A stretch of DNA of 64,000 nucleotides. Source: Hydrogenophaga sp. A37. Lineage in GTDB: Bacteria > Pseudomonadota > Gammaproteobacteria > Burkholderiales > Burkholderiaceae_C. Shown in pieces: positions 16,518-25,883 of the stretch; positions within the stretch are counted from its first letter, which is position 1, and each line of letters starts with the position of its first letter. The position numbers and the translations under genes were made by a program. The DNA lies in NCBI RefSeq assembly GCF_002001205.1, contig NZ_MUNZ01000119.1, forward strand, positions 1 to 64,000. Reading direction: 5' to 3'. The notes under the pieces are model-generated. The model did no database searches and was not told where the DNA came from. It saw nothing but the letters and a program-made list of their open reading frames with translations.

Positions 16518-17525
16518 ATGAACGCCATCGAACTCGCCCGCGCCATCCCCAAAGCCGAGCTGCACATCCACATCGAAGGATCGCTGGAACCCGAGTTGAT
16601 CTTCGAACTCGCTCAGCGCAACGGCGTGAGCCTGCCCTACGCTAGCGTGGAGGCCCTGCGCGCGGCCTATGCCTTCACCGACCTGCAGAGCTTTCTGGAC
16701 ATCTATTACGCCGGTGCCAGCGTGCTGCTGCAGGCGCAGGACTTCCACGACATGGCCTGGGCCTACTTCTTGCGCGCGAAGGCGGACCACGTGATCCACA
16801 CCGAGTTGTTCTTTGATCCGCAGACCCACACCGCGCGCGGCGTGCCCATGGGCATCGTGATCGAAGGCCTGTCGGGCGCGTGCCAAAAGGCCGAAGCGGA
16901 GCTGGGCATCAGCTCGGCGCTGATCCTGTGCTTCCTGCGCCACCTGAGCGAAGACGATGCTTTCGCCACGCTGGAGGCGGCGTTGCCGTACCGTGAGCAC
17001 TTCATCGGCGTGGGGCTGGACTCCAGCGAGATGGGCCACCCGCCGGAGAAGTTTGAACGCGTGTTCGCGCGCTGCCGCGAGCTGGGCCTGCACCTGGTGG
17101 CCCACGCGGGCGAAGAGGGGCCGCCCGAGTACATGTGGCAGGCCATCGACCTGCTCAAGGTGCAGCGCATCGACCACGGCGTGGCCGCGCTGCAGGACCC
17201 GCTGCTCATGGCCGAGCTAGCCCACACGCGCCTGCCGCTCACGGTGTGCCCGCTGTCCAACCTCAAGCTCTGCGTGGTGGACGACCTGCGCGACCTCCCG
17301 CTGAAGAAGATGCTCGACGCCGGCTTGTGCGTCACCATCAACTCCGACGACCCGGCCTACTTCGGTGGCTACATGAACGCCAACTTCGAGCAGACCACCC
17401 AGGCGCTGGCCTTGAGCCGGGAGGACGTGGTCCAGCTCGCAAAGAACAGCTTCGAGGCCAGCTTCATCAGCGCCGAGCGGCGCGCGGACTGCCTGGCAGC
17501 CTTGAGCAAGGCCGTGAAGGGCTGA
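16518..17525 (+). CDS. add: Adenosine/adenine deaminase family protein
   Basis: A 335-residue metal-dependent deaminase. Zinc-binding 'AELHIHIEG' (residues 13-21), the catalytic 'HAGEEGPPEYMW', 'RIDHGVAAL' and 'TINSDDPAYFGGY' are all present. The segments 'GLDSSEMGHPPEKF', 'CPLSNLKLCVVDD' and 'FGGY' match, from memory, the bacterial and fungal subgroup that deaminates adenine to hypoxanthine better than classical adenosine deaminase. Either product feeds the xanthine dehydrogenase encoded nearby. It is a single gene ending in a strong terminator. The N-terminus is set at ATG 16518; upstream in-frame sequence crosses the TetR operator. Confidence 0.9.
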   Translation: MNAIELARAIPKAELHIHIEGSLEPELIFELAQRNGVSLPYASVEALRAAYAFTDLQSFLDIYYAGASVLLQAQDFHDMAWAYFLRAKADHVIHTELFFDPQTHTARGVPMGIVIEGLSGACQKAEAELGISSALILCFLRHLSEDDAFATLEAALPYREHFIGVGLDSSEMGHPPEKFERVFARCRELGLHLVAHAGEEGPPEYMWQAIDLLKVQRIDHGVAALQDPLLMAELAHTRLPLTVCPLSNLKLCVVDDLRDLPLKKMLDAGLCVTINSDDPAYFGGYMNANFEQTTQALALSREDVVQLAKNSFEASFISAERRADCLAALSKAVKG

Positions 17526-17551
17526 GCGCCGGGCGGTAAAATCAGCAGCCC

Positions 17552-17583
17552 AGCGAGCCGGTGCTTCCCCGGCTCGCTTTTTT
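17552..17583 (+). terminator. Rho-independent terminator after the deaminase gene
   Basis: A ten-base-pair stem AGCGAGCCGG / CCGGCTCGCT with a 7-base loop runs into a T6 tract. It lies 30 bases before the second BMP-family gene. A TAAAAT hexamer at 17537-17542 precedes the hairpin, so a transcript started there would begin with this structure. Confidence 0.9.
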
Positions 17584-17613
17584 GTTCAACCGGAAGCCAT
17601 GTAGAGGAACACC

Positions 17614-18723
17614 ATGTACAAAAACCTCGTGGCCCGGCGCGCCTGCGCCTTGGCGGTCACCAGCTTTTTTTTCTCTTTTTCATTCACCGCACAGGCCCAG
17701 ACGGCCGCCACGGCGAGCGCACCGCTCAAGGCGGCGTTCGTCTACGTGGCACCGCTCACCGAAGCCGGCTGGGTGCGCCAGCACGACCAGGGCCGCCAAG
17801 CCGTGGAGGCGGCATTGCCCGGCAAGGTGGTCACCACCTACGTGGAAAACGTGGCCGAAGGCCCGGACGCCGAGCGCGTGATCCGCGACCTGGCGATGCA
17901 GGGCCACCAGATCATCTTCACCCCCAGCTTCGGCTACATGGAGCCCACGCTCAAGGTGGCGCGCGAGTTCCCCGGCGTGAAGTTCGAGTCCGTGACCGGC
18001 TACAAGACGGCGCCCAATGTGGCCACGTCCAACGCGCGCTACTACGAAGGCCGCTACCTCGCCGGCATCGCTGCCGGACGTCTGGCCACGCAGGCCGGTT
18101 ACGTGGCGGGTTTCCCGATTCCCGAGGTGGTGCAGGGCATCAACGCGTTCACGCTGGGCATGCGCTCGGTGAACCCCAAGGCCACGGTGCGTGTGGTCTG
18201 GCTCGGTGAGTGGTTCAACCCCACGCGTGAGCGCGACGCCGCGATGTCGCTCATGAACCAGGGCGCCGAGGTGCTGGCCTTTCACACCGGCTCCAACGCC
18301 GTGATGGTGGCGGCGCAGGAACGCGGCAAGTTGGCCGTGGCCTACCACTCCGACATGCGCAAGGTGGCGCCCGACGCACAGATCGCCGCCGTGACCCACC
18401 TCTGGGGCGACTACTACACCCGCCGCGTCCAGGCCGTGATCGACGGCAACTGGAAGAGCGAGAGCGTCTGGGGTGGCGTGAAGGACGGCATGATCCGCGT
18501 CGATGCCTTTGGCAGCAAGGTGCCCGCTGCGGTGCAGGCCGAGGTGCAGAAGCGCCAAGCCGAGATGGCCGCCGGGCAACTGCCGGTGTTTGCGGGCGGC
18601 AAGGCCGGCGTGAAGGACAACACGGGCCAGCTGGCGATCCCGGCCGGCAAGGCCCTGGGCGACGCCGATATCCTGGGGATGAACTGGCTCGCCGAGGGTG
18701 TGATCGGCCAGATCGCGCGCTGA
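17614..18723 (+). CDS. BMP-family ABC substrate-binding protein, second copy
   Basis: A 369-residue periplasmic binding protein paralogous to the lipoprotein at 12532-13686: 'GRQAVEAALPGKVVTTYVENVAEGPDAERVIRDLAMQGHQIIF' matches it nearly position for position. Unlike the lipoprotein it has a cleavable signal peptide (residues 1-29, ending AQAQ) and no lipobox. It therefore should be freely periplasmic. No transporter subunits accompany it. It may share the permease/ATPase encoded 6 kb upstream and widen its substrate range, for example to guanine, since guaD follows. Confidence 0.9.
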   Translation: MYKNLVARRACALAVTSFFFSFSFTAQAQTAATASAPLKAAFVYVAPLTEAGWVRQHDQGRQAVEAALPGKVVTTYVENVAEGPDAERVIRDLAMQGHQIIFTPSFGYMEPTLKVAREFPGVKFESVTGYKTAPNVATSNARYYEGRYLAGIAAGRLATQAGYVAGFPIPEVVQGINAFTLGMRSVNPKATVRVVWLGEWFNPTRERDAAMSLMNQGAEVLAFHTGSNAVMVAAQERGKLAVAYHSDMRKVAPDAQIAAVTHLWGDYYTRRVQAVIDGNWKSESVWGGVKDGMIRVDAFGSKVPAAVQAEVQKRQAEMAAGQLPVFAGGKAGVKDNTGQLAIPAGKALGDADILGMNWLAEGVIGQIAR

Positions 18724-18738
18724 AGGCGGGCGCCCGGA

Positions 18739-18756
18739 GCGTGACTTGTGTCACGC
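18739..18756. promoter_or_regulatory. Inverted repeat upstream of guanine deaminase
   Basis: GCGTGAC-TTGT-GTCACGC is a perfect 7-bp inverted repeat just after the BMP gene stop and 65 bases before guaD. There is no T-tract, so an operator is more likely than a terminator. The bound factor is unknown. Confidence 0.4.
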
Positions 18757-18820
18757 CGAATGGAGGCTATTGGCCCATCGGTATACCGGTCCAGGGCGGC
18801 GCGGCTAAGCTCGGCCGCAC

Positions 18821-20134
18821 ATGAAAGCCTACCGCGCCGCCCTCCTGAGATTTGATGAGCTGCAGCAGCCCGTGTACGACAGCGACGGGCTGCTGGTCAT
18901 CGGCCCCGACGCCACCGGCCGCCAGGTCGTTCATGCCGCCGGTGACCATGCCAGCCTGATTCACCGTTTCCCCGGTGTGGCCGTGGAAGACCTGCGTGGC
19001 CGGATCATCGCGCCCGGTTTTGTGGACCTGCACATCCACTACCCGCAGACCGACGTGATCGGCGCGCCCGCTGCCGGCCTGCTGCCCTGGCTCGAGAACT
19101 ACACCTTTCCACACGAGTCGCGGTTCAGCGACGAGGACCATGCGCACGAAGTGGCGGGCTTCTTCTTTGATGAACTCCAGCGCCACGGCGTCACGACCGC
19201 GCTCACGTTTGCCACCTCGCATCCCCAGTCGGTGGACGCCGCGTTCAAAGAGGCTCAGGTGCGCGGCCTGCGCTTCATCACCGGCAAGGTGCTGCAGGAC
19301 CGCCACAGCCCCGACGGTGTGCGCGACGACACCGAACAGAGCCTCATCGACACCGAGTCGCTGATTCAGCGCTGGCACGGCGTGGACCGCCTGGGATACG
19401 CGATCACGCCACGGTTTGCACCCACCAGCAGCGAGGCGCAATTGCGTGGCGCGGGCGAACTGGCCGCGAAGTACAGCGATGTGTGGATCCAGTCGCACGT
19501 GGCCGAAAACCTGGACGAGGTGAAGTGGGCGGCCGAGCTGTTCCCGCAATCGCGCAGCTACCTCAGCGTGTACGGCGACTTCGGACTTCTGAGAAACCGC
19601 GCCATCTACGCGCACTGCATCCACCTGGACGCGGCCGACCGCACGCTCATGCGCGAGACCGGTGCGGCGGCGGCCGTGAGCCCCACGAGCAACCTGTTTC
19701 TCGGCAGCGGCTTTTTTGACTACGTGGCCGCCGATACTGCAGGCATGCGCTACGGCCTGGCCAGCGACGTAGGCGGCGGCACCAGCTTCTCGCCGTTCCA
19801 CACCATGCTCGCGGCCTATTGCGTGGGCCGCGAAGGCCAGAGCAAGACCGGCCTGAGCCTCACACCCGGCCAGCTCTGGTGGCAACACACGGCGGGTGCC
19901 GCGCAGGCGCTGGGGCTGGGCGGCGTGGTGGGCAACCTGCAACCAGGGCATGAAGCCGACTTCGTGGTGATCAACCCGCAAGCCACGCCGCTGCTGGCGC
20001 GCAAGACCGCGCAGGCCCACAGCCTGGATGAGCTGCTGTTTGCGCTGATCGTGCTGGGCGACGACCGGTTGATCGAGCGCACCGTCGTTTCGCAGGCCGT
20101 TAGCGCGCGAGCGCGACGGGAACCTCCAGGATGA
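18821..20134 (+). CDS. guaD: Guanine deaminase
   Basis: A 437-residue amidohydrolase that converts guanine to xanthine. The metal site starts with 'GFVDLHIHYPQTDVIG' (HxH), continues with 'QSHVAENLDEV' and 'HCIHLDAADR', and ends with 'ASDVGGGTSFS'. The marker 'PTSNLFLGSGFFDY' is characteristic of GuaD. Its product is the substrate of XdhAB, so this gene completes a guanine-to-urate route within the island. The 3' end overlaps the convergent histidine kinase gene by 35 bases. Confidence 0.95.
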   Translation: MKAYRAALLRFDELQQPVYDSDGLLVIGPDATGRQVVHAAGDHASLIHRFPGVAVEDLRGRIIAPGFVDLHIHYPQTDVIGAPAAGLLPWLENYTFPHESRFSDEDHAHEVAGFFFDELQRHGVTTALTFATSHPQSVDAAFKEAQVRGLRFITGKVLQDRHSPDGVRDDTEQSLIDTESLIQRWHGVDRLGYAITPRFAPTSSEAQLRGAGELAAKYSDVWIQSHVAENLDEVKWAAELFPQSRSYLSVYGDFGLLRNRAIYAHCIHLDAADRTLMRETGAAAAVSPTSNLFLGSGFFDYVAADTAGMRYGLASDVGGGTSFSPFHTMLAAYCVGREGQSKTGLSLTPGQLWWQHTAGAAQALGLGGVVGNLQPGHEADFVVINPQATPLLARKTAQAHSLDELLFALIVLGDDRLIERTVVSQAVSARARREPPG

Positions 20135-22316
20135 ACGAGGCCCCTTGTCCGGGGCCGTCGCTGTGGACATGCAGACTGCCCCCCATTTCCTGGGCGGCCA
20201 GAACACAACTGTGCAGACCAAATCCATGCCCGTTCTTGCGCGTGGTGAAACCATGGGAGAACACGCGCGTCAGGTTCTCCGGCGCAATGCCTTCCCCGTT
20301 GTCCGTCACCGTGAGGCGCAGCACGGCACCTTCCACCCCTTCCAGCAAAGCCGCATTCAATGTGATGAGGTGGCGTCTGTCGGTCACCGTGTCCATGGCC
20401 TGCTTGGCGTTGCTGATCAGGTTCACCAGCACCTGCAGCACACGGTGCCGGTCCAGCAACAGAGAGGGCAAGGTCAGATGGTCTTTGATGACGTCCACTT
20501 TGTGCCGTGTCAGCGCGTCCGCATGCATGCGCAGCGCGTCGTCCAGCAGTTCGTCCACTTTTGCGGATTCAACAACACGCGGTGTGCCCGCGTACGACTG
20601 CTGGGTTGCAATGACTTGTTTGATGTGGTCAACGCTGCTGCACAGCGCGCCAAGTTCCGTCGCCATGGCTTCGTGTTCGACCTCCAATGTTCGGGCCAAT
20701 TCGCGCAGATAGGTGGGTAACAGCTTGCCTTTGGCGTCCTGCGTCAAGAACTCACCCAAATCCTCGGTATGGGTATCCATCAGGCCCACAGCGCGAGCGA
20801 GCCCCTTGAGCTTGGATGTGCGCAACTGCGTGCCAATCAGGTCGGCCGACACGTTGACGCTGTTGAGCACATTGCCCACGTTGTGCAACACGTTGGTGGC
20901 GATCTCTGCCATGCCTGCCAGGCGCGCTGTCATCAGCAACTGGGCTTGAACCTCTTCAATCCGTCGCTCCGCTTCCTTCAGTTCGGACATGTTCTTCGAC
21001 GTTCCAAAGGTTCCGATCAATTGGCCATTTCTGTCCCTCCAAGGGCCTTTGGTGGTGAGATACCAGACGATACGTCCATCAGGGTGAACGGTCTTTTCGC
21101 TCTTTTCGACAATGGGTTTTCCCGTGCGAATGATTTCCTCTTCATCGCGACAAAACTCACCCGCTCGATCCTGGCCATAGATATCGGCATCGGTTTTCCC
21201 GACCACATACGCCTCAAACGCCTCCACGCTGGCCATGTGCGAAGGCAGTGTGTCTTCATCCGTGTCGGGATGTGCTGCGCGATAACGGCTGATCGACAGT
21301 CGCAGGAGATTTTGAATTTCCGAACGGCTGGCTTTGACGAGGCGTGATTCCAAGTCCTTGAAGAAGATGGAATCCGGAGAGTTTTCCATCAACGTGCTCA
21401 GCAGGTCATGGTGATACGCCAACGCAGCTTCTGATTGCTTCAGAGCAGTAATGTCCTTGGAGATGCCAAAAGTGCCAATGATGACCCCGACATCGTTGCG
21501 CAGCGGCATTTTTGTGCTCAACGTCCACGACTCAGCGCGCCCGTCTTTCCAGATCTCCCGTTCCACTTTGCCGATGATCGGCTGACCTGTGCGCAGGATT
21601 TTCTGTTCATCCTCGTAGGCATGGCGGGCGTGCTCTTCGGAAAAAAAATCAAAATCCGTCTTGCCTACCAGTTCCGCTGGTGATGCGGCCCCAAATTGCA
21701 GTGCCATTGCGCTGCTGCATTTGAGAAAGCGGGACTGCGCATCTTTGAAGTGGATGTGATCGGGCGCGTTGTCCAGAAGCGTGCGCAACAGATCCTGCTC
21801 GTTGATCTGCGACGCGTCTATCGGGCCTTCCTCACCAGTGGCATCTGCCCCGGAGTTCAGGCCGTAGGGGGTGAGTTGTTGCAAATGCCACTTCTCTGTC
21901 AAGGAATGCACCACCTGAACGATTTCTACTGGATCAACAGGTTCTTTGAGGACCAGCCATCGACTGTTCGTTGCCCCCAGTGTGGCGAGCAGATCGCGGG
22001 GGAAAATATCCCAATGATCCACGCAAAGCACGATCTGGACCCTTGGATCGAGTGCCCAGATGCGAGGCGCTGTTTCGATCTCTTGCCAACCAGCCATTTG
22101 AGAAACGCGGATGAATACCAAGGCGTAGGGGTCCGCTGCCTGAAGAGCCTGTTGCACCAGCGCAAGGCACGCTTGCCCTTCGTTGGCACCCTCTAATTCG
22201 AATGATCCATTCGCGTTGATATTTTCAATGAGCGTATTGCGCAAGCTGCCATGAGTGTCGTTGCAGCTGTCCACGAAAAGAATGCGGCCTTTGCTTGGAG
22301 CAGATCGTTTTTTCAT
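20100..22316 (-). CDS. PAS-domain histidine kinase with degenerate N-terminal receiver
   Basis: A 738-residue soluble kinase. Residues 8-140 have a receiver fold, but the phospho-acceptor Asp is Arg70 ('LVFIRVSQM') and the acidic pair is reduced ('FVDSCND'); the Lys (K124, 'LKEP') remains. Two PAS domains follow (about 170-295 and 305-455, both with 'GTFG.SK'). A kinase core has the unusual His box 'NVLHNVGNVLNSV' and an ATPase domain ('NLISNAKQAMD', 'DNGEGI', 'GFTTRKNGHGFGLH'). It lies 54 bases downstream of its sister kinase and is probably co-transcribed with it. GC content here is visibly lower than in the flanks. Signal and target are unknown. Confidence 0.85.
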   Translation of the reverse strand: MKKRSAPSKGRILFVDSCNDTHGSLRNTLIENINANGSFELEGANEGQACLALVQQALQAADPYALVFIRVSQMAGWQEIETAPRIWALDPRVQIVLCVDHWDIFPRDLLATLGATNSRWLVLKEPVDPVEIVQVVHSLTEKWHLQQLTPYGLNSGADATGEEGPIDASQINEQDLLRTLLDNAPDHIHFKDAQSRFLKCSSAMALQFGAASPAELVGKTDFDFFSEEHARHAYEDEQKILRTGQPIIGKVEREIWKDGRAESWTLSTKMPLRNDVGVIIGTFGISKDITALKQSEAALAYHHDLLSTLMENSPDSIFFKDLESRLVKASRSEIQNLLRLSISRYRAAHPDTDEDTLPSHMASVEAFEAYVVGKTDADIYGQDRAGEFCRDEEEIIRTGKPIVEKSEKTVHPDGRIVWYLTTKGPWRDRNGQLIGTFGTSKNMSELKEAERRIEEVQAQLLMTARLAGMAEIATNVLHNVGNVLNSVNVSADLIGTQLRTSKLKGLARAVGLMDTHTEDLGEFLTQDAKGKLLPTYLRELARTLEVEHEAMATELGALCSSVDHIKQVIATQQSYAGTPRVVESAKVDELLDDALRMHADALTRHKVDVIKDHLTLPSLLLDRHRVLQVLVNLISNAKQAMDTVTDRRHLITLNAALLEGVEGAVLRLTVTDNGEGIAPENLTRVFSHGFTTRKNGHGFGLHSCVLAAQEMGGSLHVHSDGPGQGASFILEVPVALAR

Positions 22317-22370
22317 GGTGGAGCGCCTTGCATGAAGCGGTAATCAGATAACGAACAATGGCATCTCGGC

Positions 22371-23774
22371 TTACGTTTTGACCTGTCGTATGGGCAAGAT
22401 GACGCGGAACGTGGTGCCCTGATCCAACACACTGGCCACCTCAATGCGTCCGTGATGTTTTTGCACGATGCCGTAAGACAGTGACAGGCCCAAGCCCGTG
22501 CCTTTGCCGATGGGTTTGGTGGTGAAGAAGGGTTCGAAGATGTGTTTGAGCGTTTCGGGCGGGATGCCAGAGCCCGTGTCGGCCACCTCCAGCCACACCT
22601 GCTCCCCTTCGGTTCCGGTGCGAATGGTGATGCATCCACGCTTTTCACCCATGGCGTGTGCCGCGTTGACGACCAGGTTCATGACCACTTGGTTGATCTG
22701 AGATGCCAGACATTCGATATCGGGAATGGCACCGTACTCTTTCACCAGATCGGCTTTGTATTTGATTTCGCTGGCCACGATGTTCAGCGTTGAGTCGATG
22801 CCTTGATGCAGATCGGCCCATTCCCATTCTTGCTTGGAGTTCACACGGGAAAAGTCCTTCAGGTCCTGAACGATCTGACGCACCCGCACAATGCCTTGTT
22901 TGGACTCCCGCATGAGAACGGGAATGTCTTCTTTCAAGAAATCCAGTTCCACGCGTTCGCGCAGAGCTCGCAGGCCTTCGACGATCTCGGGTGCGTGAAC
23001 GCTGGTTTCGGCCTTTTCATATGCCGTGAGCAGCTCAAACAGCTGTTCGATGTAGCCCTCCAGCGTGCCGAAGTTTGAAAAGATATAACCAATCGGGTTG
23101 TTGATTTCGTGGGCAACACCTGCGGCGAGCTGACCGATCGAAGCGAGTTTCTCGGATTGAACCAATTGCCCTTCCAGATGCTTTCGCTCGCTGATCTCGT
23201 TTTGCAAAACCTCATTGACGGTGCGCAGTTCACTGGTGCGTTCTTGTACCGCATCCTCCAGCCGCGTGCGCTGCGCCGCTGTATCCAGCGTCATTTGCCA
23301 CTTGGTGGTGAGCGCCGTGGCCAGCTGGAAGACCTCAATCGAATCAAAGGGTTTTTTCAGGATGAGCAGACGGTCGCGCACGTCCAGCCGCGCCAAGATA
23401 TCGTCCCACGAGCTGTCGGCATATGCGGTGCAAATGACAACCTGCAACCGCGGGTCACTGCTCCAAAAATGTTCAATGGTTTGCACACCATCCCAGCCGG
23501 GTGGCATGCGCATATCCACGAAGGCCATGGCGTATGGTCGGTTTTCCCGGAGGGATGCCTCTATTTTTGACAGACCCTCCTGCCCTTGGTAGGCAGAATC
23601 GAGTTCAAAGCTGAGCAGGGTGGGTGCCCGGTCTTCGTCGCCAAACAATGCGGCTTCTACAGCGCTGAGCTCCTCGTGCTCCGGCGCCTGCGGCATGAGG
23701 ATTTTTCGAAAATCCTCATGGATTGAAGGCATGTCATCCACCAATAGGATGCGACGGTTTTGCGGGGTCTTCAT
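22371..23774 (-). CDS. Response regulator receiver-histidine kinase fusion
   Basis: A 467-residue soluble protein with an intact receiver (8-150): acidic pair 'VDDMPS', acceptor Asp87 ('[12 protein letters not shown]') and Lys in 'LILKKPFD'. A coiled coil (160-205) leads to a kinase domain with His222 ('[12 protein letters not shown]') and an ATPase domain ('[15 protein letters not shown]', 'DTGSGIPPE', '[12 protein letters not shown]'). The order receiver-then-kinase suggests it is itself controlled by phosphorylation from another kinase. It starts the two-gene operon with the PAS kinase whose receiver is degenerate. The two receiver regions align along their length, so they look like a duplication. 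Confidence 0.87.
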   Translation of the reverse strand: MKTPQNRRILLVDDMPSIHEDFRKILMPQAPEHEELSAVEAALFGDEDRAPTLLSFELDSAYQGQEGLSKIEASLRENRPYAMAFVDMRMPPGWDGVQTIEHFWSSDPRLQVVICTAYADSSWDDILARLDVRDRLLILKKPFDSIEVFQLATALTTKWQMTLDTAAQRTRLEDAVQERTSELRTVNEVLQNEISERKHLEGQLVQSEKLASIGQLAAGVAHEINNPIGYIFSNFGTLEGYIEQLFELLTAYEKAETSVHAPEIVEGLRALRERVELDFLKEDIPVLMRESKQGIVRVRQIVQDLKDFSRVNSKQEWEWADLHQGIDSTLNIVASEIKYKADLVKEYGAIPDIECLASQINQVVMNLVVNAAHAMGEKRGCITIRTGTEGEQVWLEVADTGSGIPPETLKHIFEPFFTTKPIGKGTGLGLSLSYGIVQKHHGRIEVASVLDQGTTFRVILPIRQVKT

Positions 23775-23921
23775 CGCTGGTCCTCCGGGTGTCAGTCTTC
23801 AGAATCATTAGAGCAGATTTACCTCTTGAGGGCCGGTATTGTTGCTTCCAGACGGGTGTGTCAAAGAGCATGAGGCATCAACCCCAACTTACAATCGCCG
23901 CCACAACAGGAGCCCCATCCC

Positions 23922-24497
23922 ATGAGCATCAAAAGCGACAAGTGGATCCGCCGCATGGCCGAGCAGCACGGCATGATCGAGCCCTTCGAGCCAGGCCAGG
24001 TCCGGCAAAACGCCGCTGGCGAAAGGATCGTCAGCTACGGCACCAGCAGCTACGGCTATGACATCCGCTGCGCTCCCGAATTCAAGGTCTTCACCAACAT
24101 CCACAGCACGGTGGTGGACCCGAAGAACTTCGACGAAAACAGTTTCGTGGACATCAACAAGGATGTCTGCGTGATCCCGCCCAACAGCTTTGCGCTGGCG
24201 CGCACCCTGGAGTACTTCCGCATCCCGCGCAACGTGCTGACCATCTGTCTGGGCAAGAGCACCTACGCGCGCTGCGGCATCATCGTCAACGTGACGCCCT
24301 TCGAACCCGAGTGGGAAGGCTATGTGACGCTGGAGTTCAGCAACACCACACCGCTGCCGGCCAAGATTTATGCGGGCGAAGGCTGTGCCCAGGTGTTGTT
24401 CTTTGAAAGCGACAAGGACGACGTCTGCGAGACCAGCTACAAAGACCGAGGCGGCAAGTACCAGGGCCAGGTCGGCGTGACGCTACCCAAGACCTGA
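23922..24497 (+). CDS. dcd: dCTP deaminase
   Basis: A 191-residue cytoplasmic enzyme deaminating dCTP to dUTP in thymidylate supply. Length and sequence match the family throughout: '[13 protein letters not shown]' near the N-terminus and the active-site segment '[28 protein letters not shown]'. The ATG at 23922 follows an AGGAG-like site. A TACAAT hexamer at 23890-23895 is a plausible -10 box. Single gene, divergent from the kinase pair. Confidence 0.97.
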   Translation: MSIKSDKWIRRMAEQHGMIEPFEPGQVRQNAAGERIVSYGTSSYGYDIRCAPEFKVFTNIHSTVVDPKNFDENSFVDINKDVCVIPPNSFALARTLEYFRIPRNVLTICLGKSTYARCGIIVNVTPFEPEWEGYVTLEFSNTTPLPAKIYAGEGCAQVLFFESDKDDVCETSYKDRGGKYQGQVGVTLPKT

Positions 24498-24498
24498 A

Positions 24499-24520
24499 CG
24501 AGGAGCCCATAGGCCCCTCG
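24499..24520 (+). terminator. Possible weak terminator hairpin after dcd
   Basis: CGAGG-A-GCC-CATA-GGC-C-CCTCG forms a bulged hairpin directly after the dcd stop codon. Only a short discontinuous T-rich stretch follows, so intrinsic termination is uncertain. Confidence 0.35.
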
Positions 24521-24669
24521 TGGTCATTTCCTGCATTGACATCTGTCATGCGGGACATGGGTTGATTGGGTAAAATCAGTTTGAATTTGTCGATCTCGTT
24601 CTGCCGAACCGCACAACGTATCTGGAGCGCCATCTTGCGCTGTATGGATTTTTGATCCTCTCGACCCGC

Positions 24670-25770
24670 ATGTCTCAATCTTCTGCCGCCGTTTCACCCG
24701 AACCGATCCCGCTCGGGCAACCCCTGCCTCACCGCAAGGTCATCCGCAGCTGGCTCACGCCGATTTCAGAGCGTCGCACTGCGATTGCCGTGCTGTTGTT
24801 GGTGTTGGATCTGGCCGTGTTTTCCGGGCTGATCGTTGGTGTGGTGCTGTTTGACGCGTGGTGGGCCAAGCTGTTGTGCGGCCTTGCGGCCGGCTTCGTG
24901 ATTGGCCGCTTGTTCATCATCGGACACGACGCCTGCCATCAGAGCTACACCCCGCACCGTGGTCTCAATCGGGTGCTTGGTCGCATTGCCATGATCCCCT
25001 CGCTCACTCCCTACAGCCTGTGGGAAGTCGGTCACAACGTGGTGCACCACGGTTACACCAACCTCAAGGGCGTCGATTTTGTGTGGGCGCCGTTGACCAA
25101 GGAAGAGTTCGAGGCGCTGCCACCGCGTCGTCGCCTGATGGAGCGCATCTACCGCAGTGGCTGGGGTCCGGCGCTGTATTACCTGGTGGAGATGTGGTGG
25201 AACCGCATGTATTTCCCCCGCAAGAGCTACATGGGCACCCGTCGCGCCGAGTTCACCTGGGATGGCGTGTTTGTCACGGCGATGGCCGCTTTGTGGATTG
25301 CTTCCCTGATTGGTGCGGCCTATGCGACCGAGCAGTCGGCCTGGGCTCTTGTGGGCTTTGGCTTTGTGGTGCCCTTCCTGTTCTGGAACGCCATGATCGG
25401 CTTCGTGGTCTATGTGCACCACACCCACACCTCGGTACAGTGGCACGACGACAAGCACGCGTGGGCCAAGGCCGCACCGTTCGTCTCGACCACAGTGCAC
25501 ATGACCTTCCCCATGAAAATGGGCGCGATGATGCACCACATCATGGAACACACGGCCCACCACGTGGACATGAGCATCCCGCTGTACAAGCTGAAGAATG
25601 CCCAGAAGATGCTGGAAGACACGCTGCCCGGGCGCATCATCATTCAACACTTCTCCTGGCGCTGGTACTTTGAAACGGCGCGCAAGTGCAAGCTGTACGA
25701 CTTCACTCGCCGATGCTGGACCGATTTCCAGGGGCAGCCGACCAGCGATTTCAAGCCCGCTGTGGCCTGA
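24670..25770 (+). CDS. Membrane fatty acid desaturase
   Basis: A 366-residue integral membrane di-iron desaturase. Three histidine clusters are complete: 'HDACH' (86-90), 'HNVVHH' (122-127) and 'HHIMEHTAHH' (about 291-300). Paired hydrophobic spans lie around 38-80 and 200-240. The third box and the C-terminal 'IIQHFSWRWYFETARKCKLYDF' resemble omega-6 (delta-12) type desaturases. It would introduce a double bond into membrane acyl chains using an external electron donor. ATG 24670 is chosen over the upstream TTG. A TAAAAT hexamer (24571-24576) and a TGACA-TC-TGTCA inverted repeat (24537-24548) lie in the leader. A strong terminator follows. Confidence 0.88.
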   Translation: MSQSSAAVSPEPIPLGQPLPHRKVIRSWLTPISERRTAIAVLLLVLDLAVFSGLIVGVVLFDAWWAKLLCGLAAGFVIGRLFIIGHDACHQSYTPHRGLNRVLGRIAMIPSLTPYSLWEVGHNVVHHGYTNLKGVDFVWAPLTKEEFEALPPRRRLMERIYRSGWGPALYYLVEMWWNRMYFPRKSYMGTRRAEFTWDGVFVTAMAALWIASLIGAAYATEQSAWALVGFGFVVPFLFWNAMIGFVVYVHHTHTSVQWHDDKHAWAKAAPFVSTTVHMTFPMKMGAMMHHIMEHTAHHVDMSIPLYKLKNAQKMLEDTLPGRIIIQHFSWRWYFETARKCKLYDFTRRCWTDFQGQPTSDFKPAVA

Positions 25771-25795
25771 GCACCTGCCGACTGGTACTTTCGCA

Positions 25796-25821
25796 AGCGC
25801 TGCCTCGGCAGCGCTTTTTTT
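25796..25821 (+). terminator. Rho-independent terminator after the desaturase
   Basis: Stem AGCGCTGC / GCAGCGCT closing on a tight CTCG loop, followed by a T7 tract, 25 bases after the desaturase stop codon. Confidence 0.88.
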
Positions 25822-25883
25822 ATTGGCTGCTTCCTTTGCATAATGCGTTGTACCCCTGAACAACGCCTTCCTGGAGACTCGCC

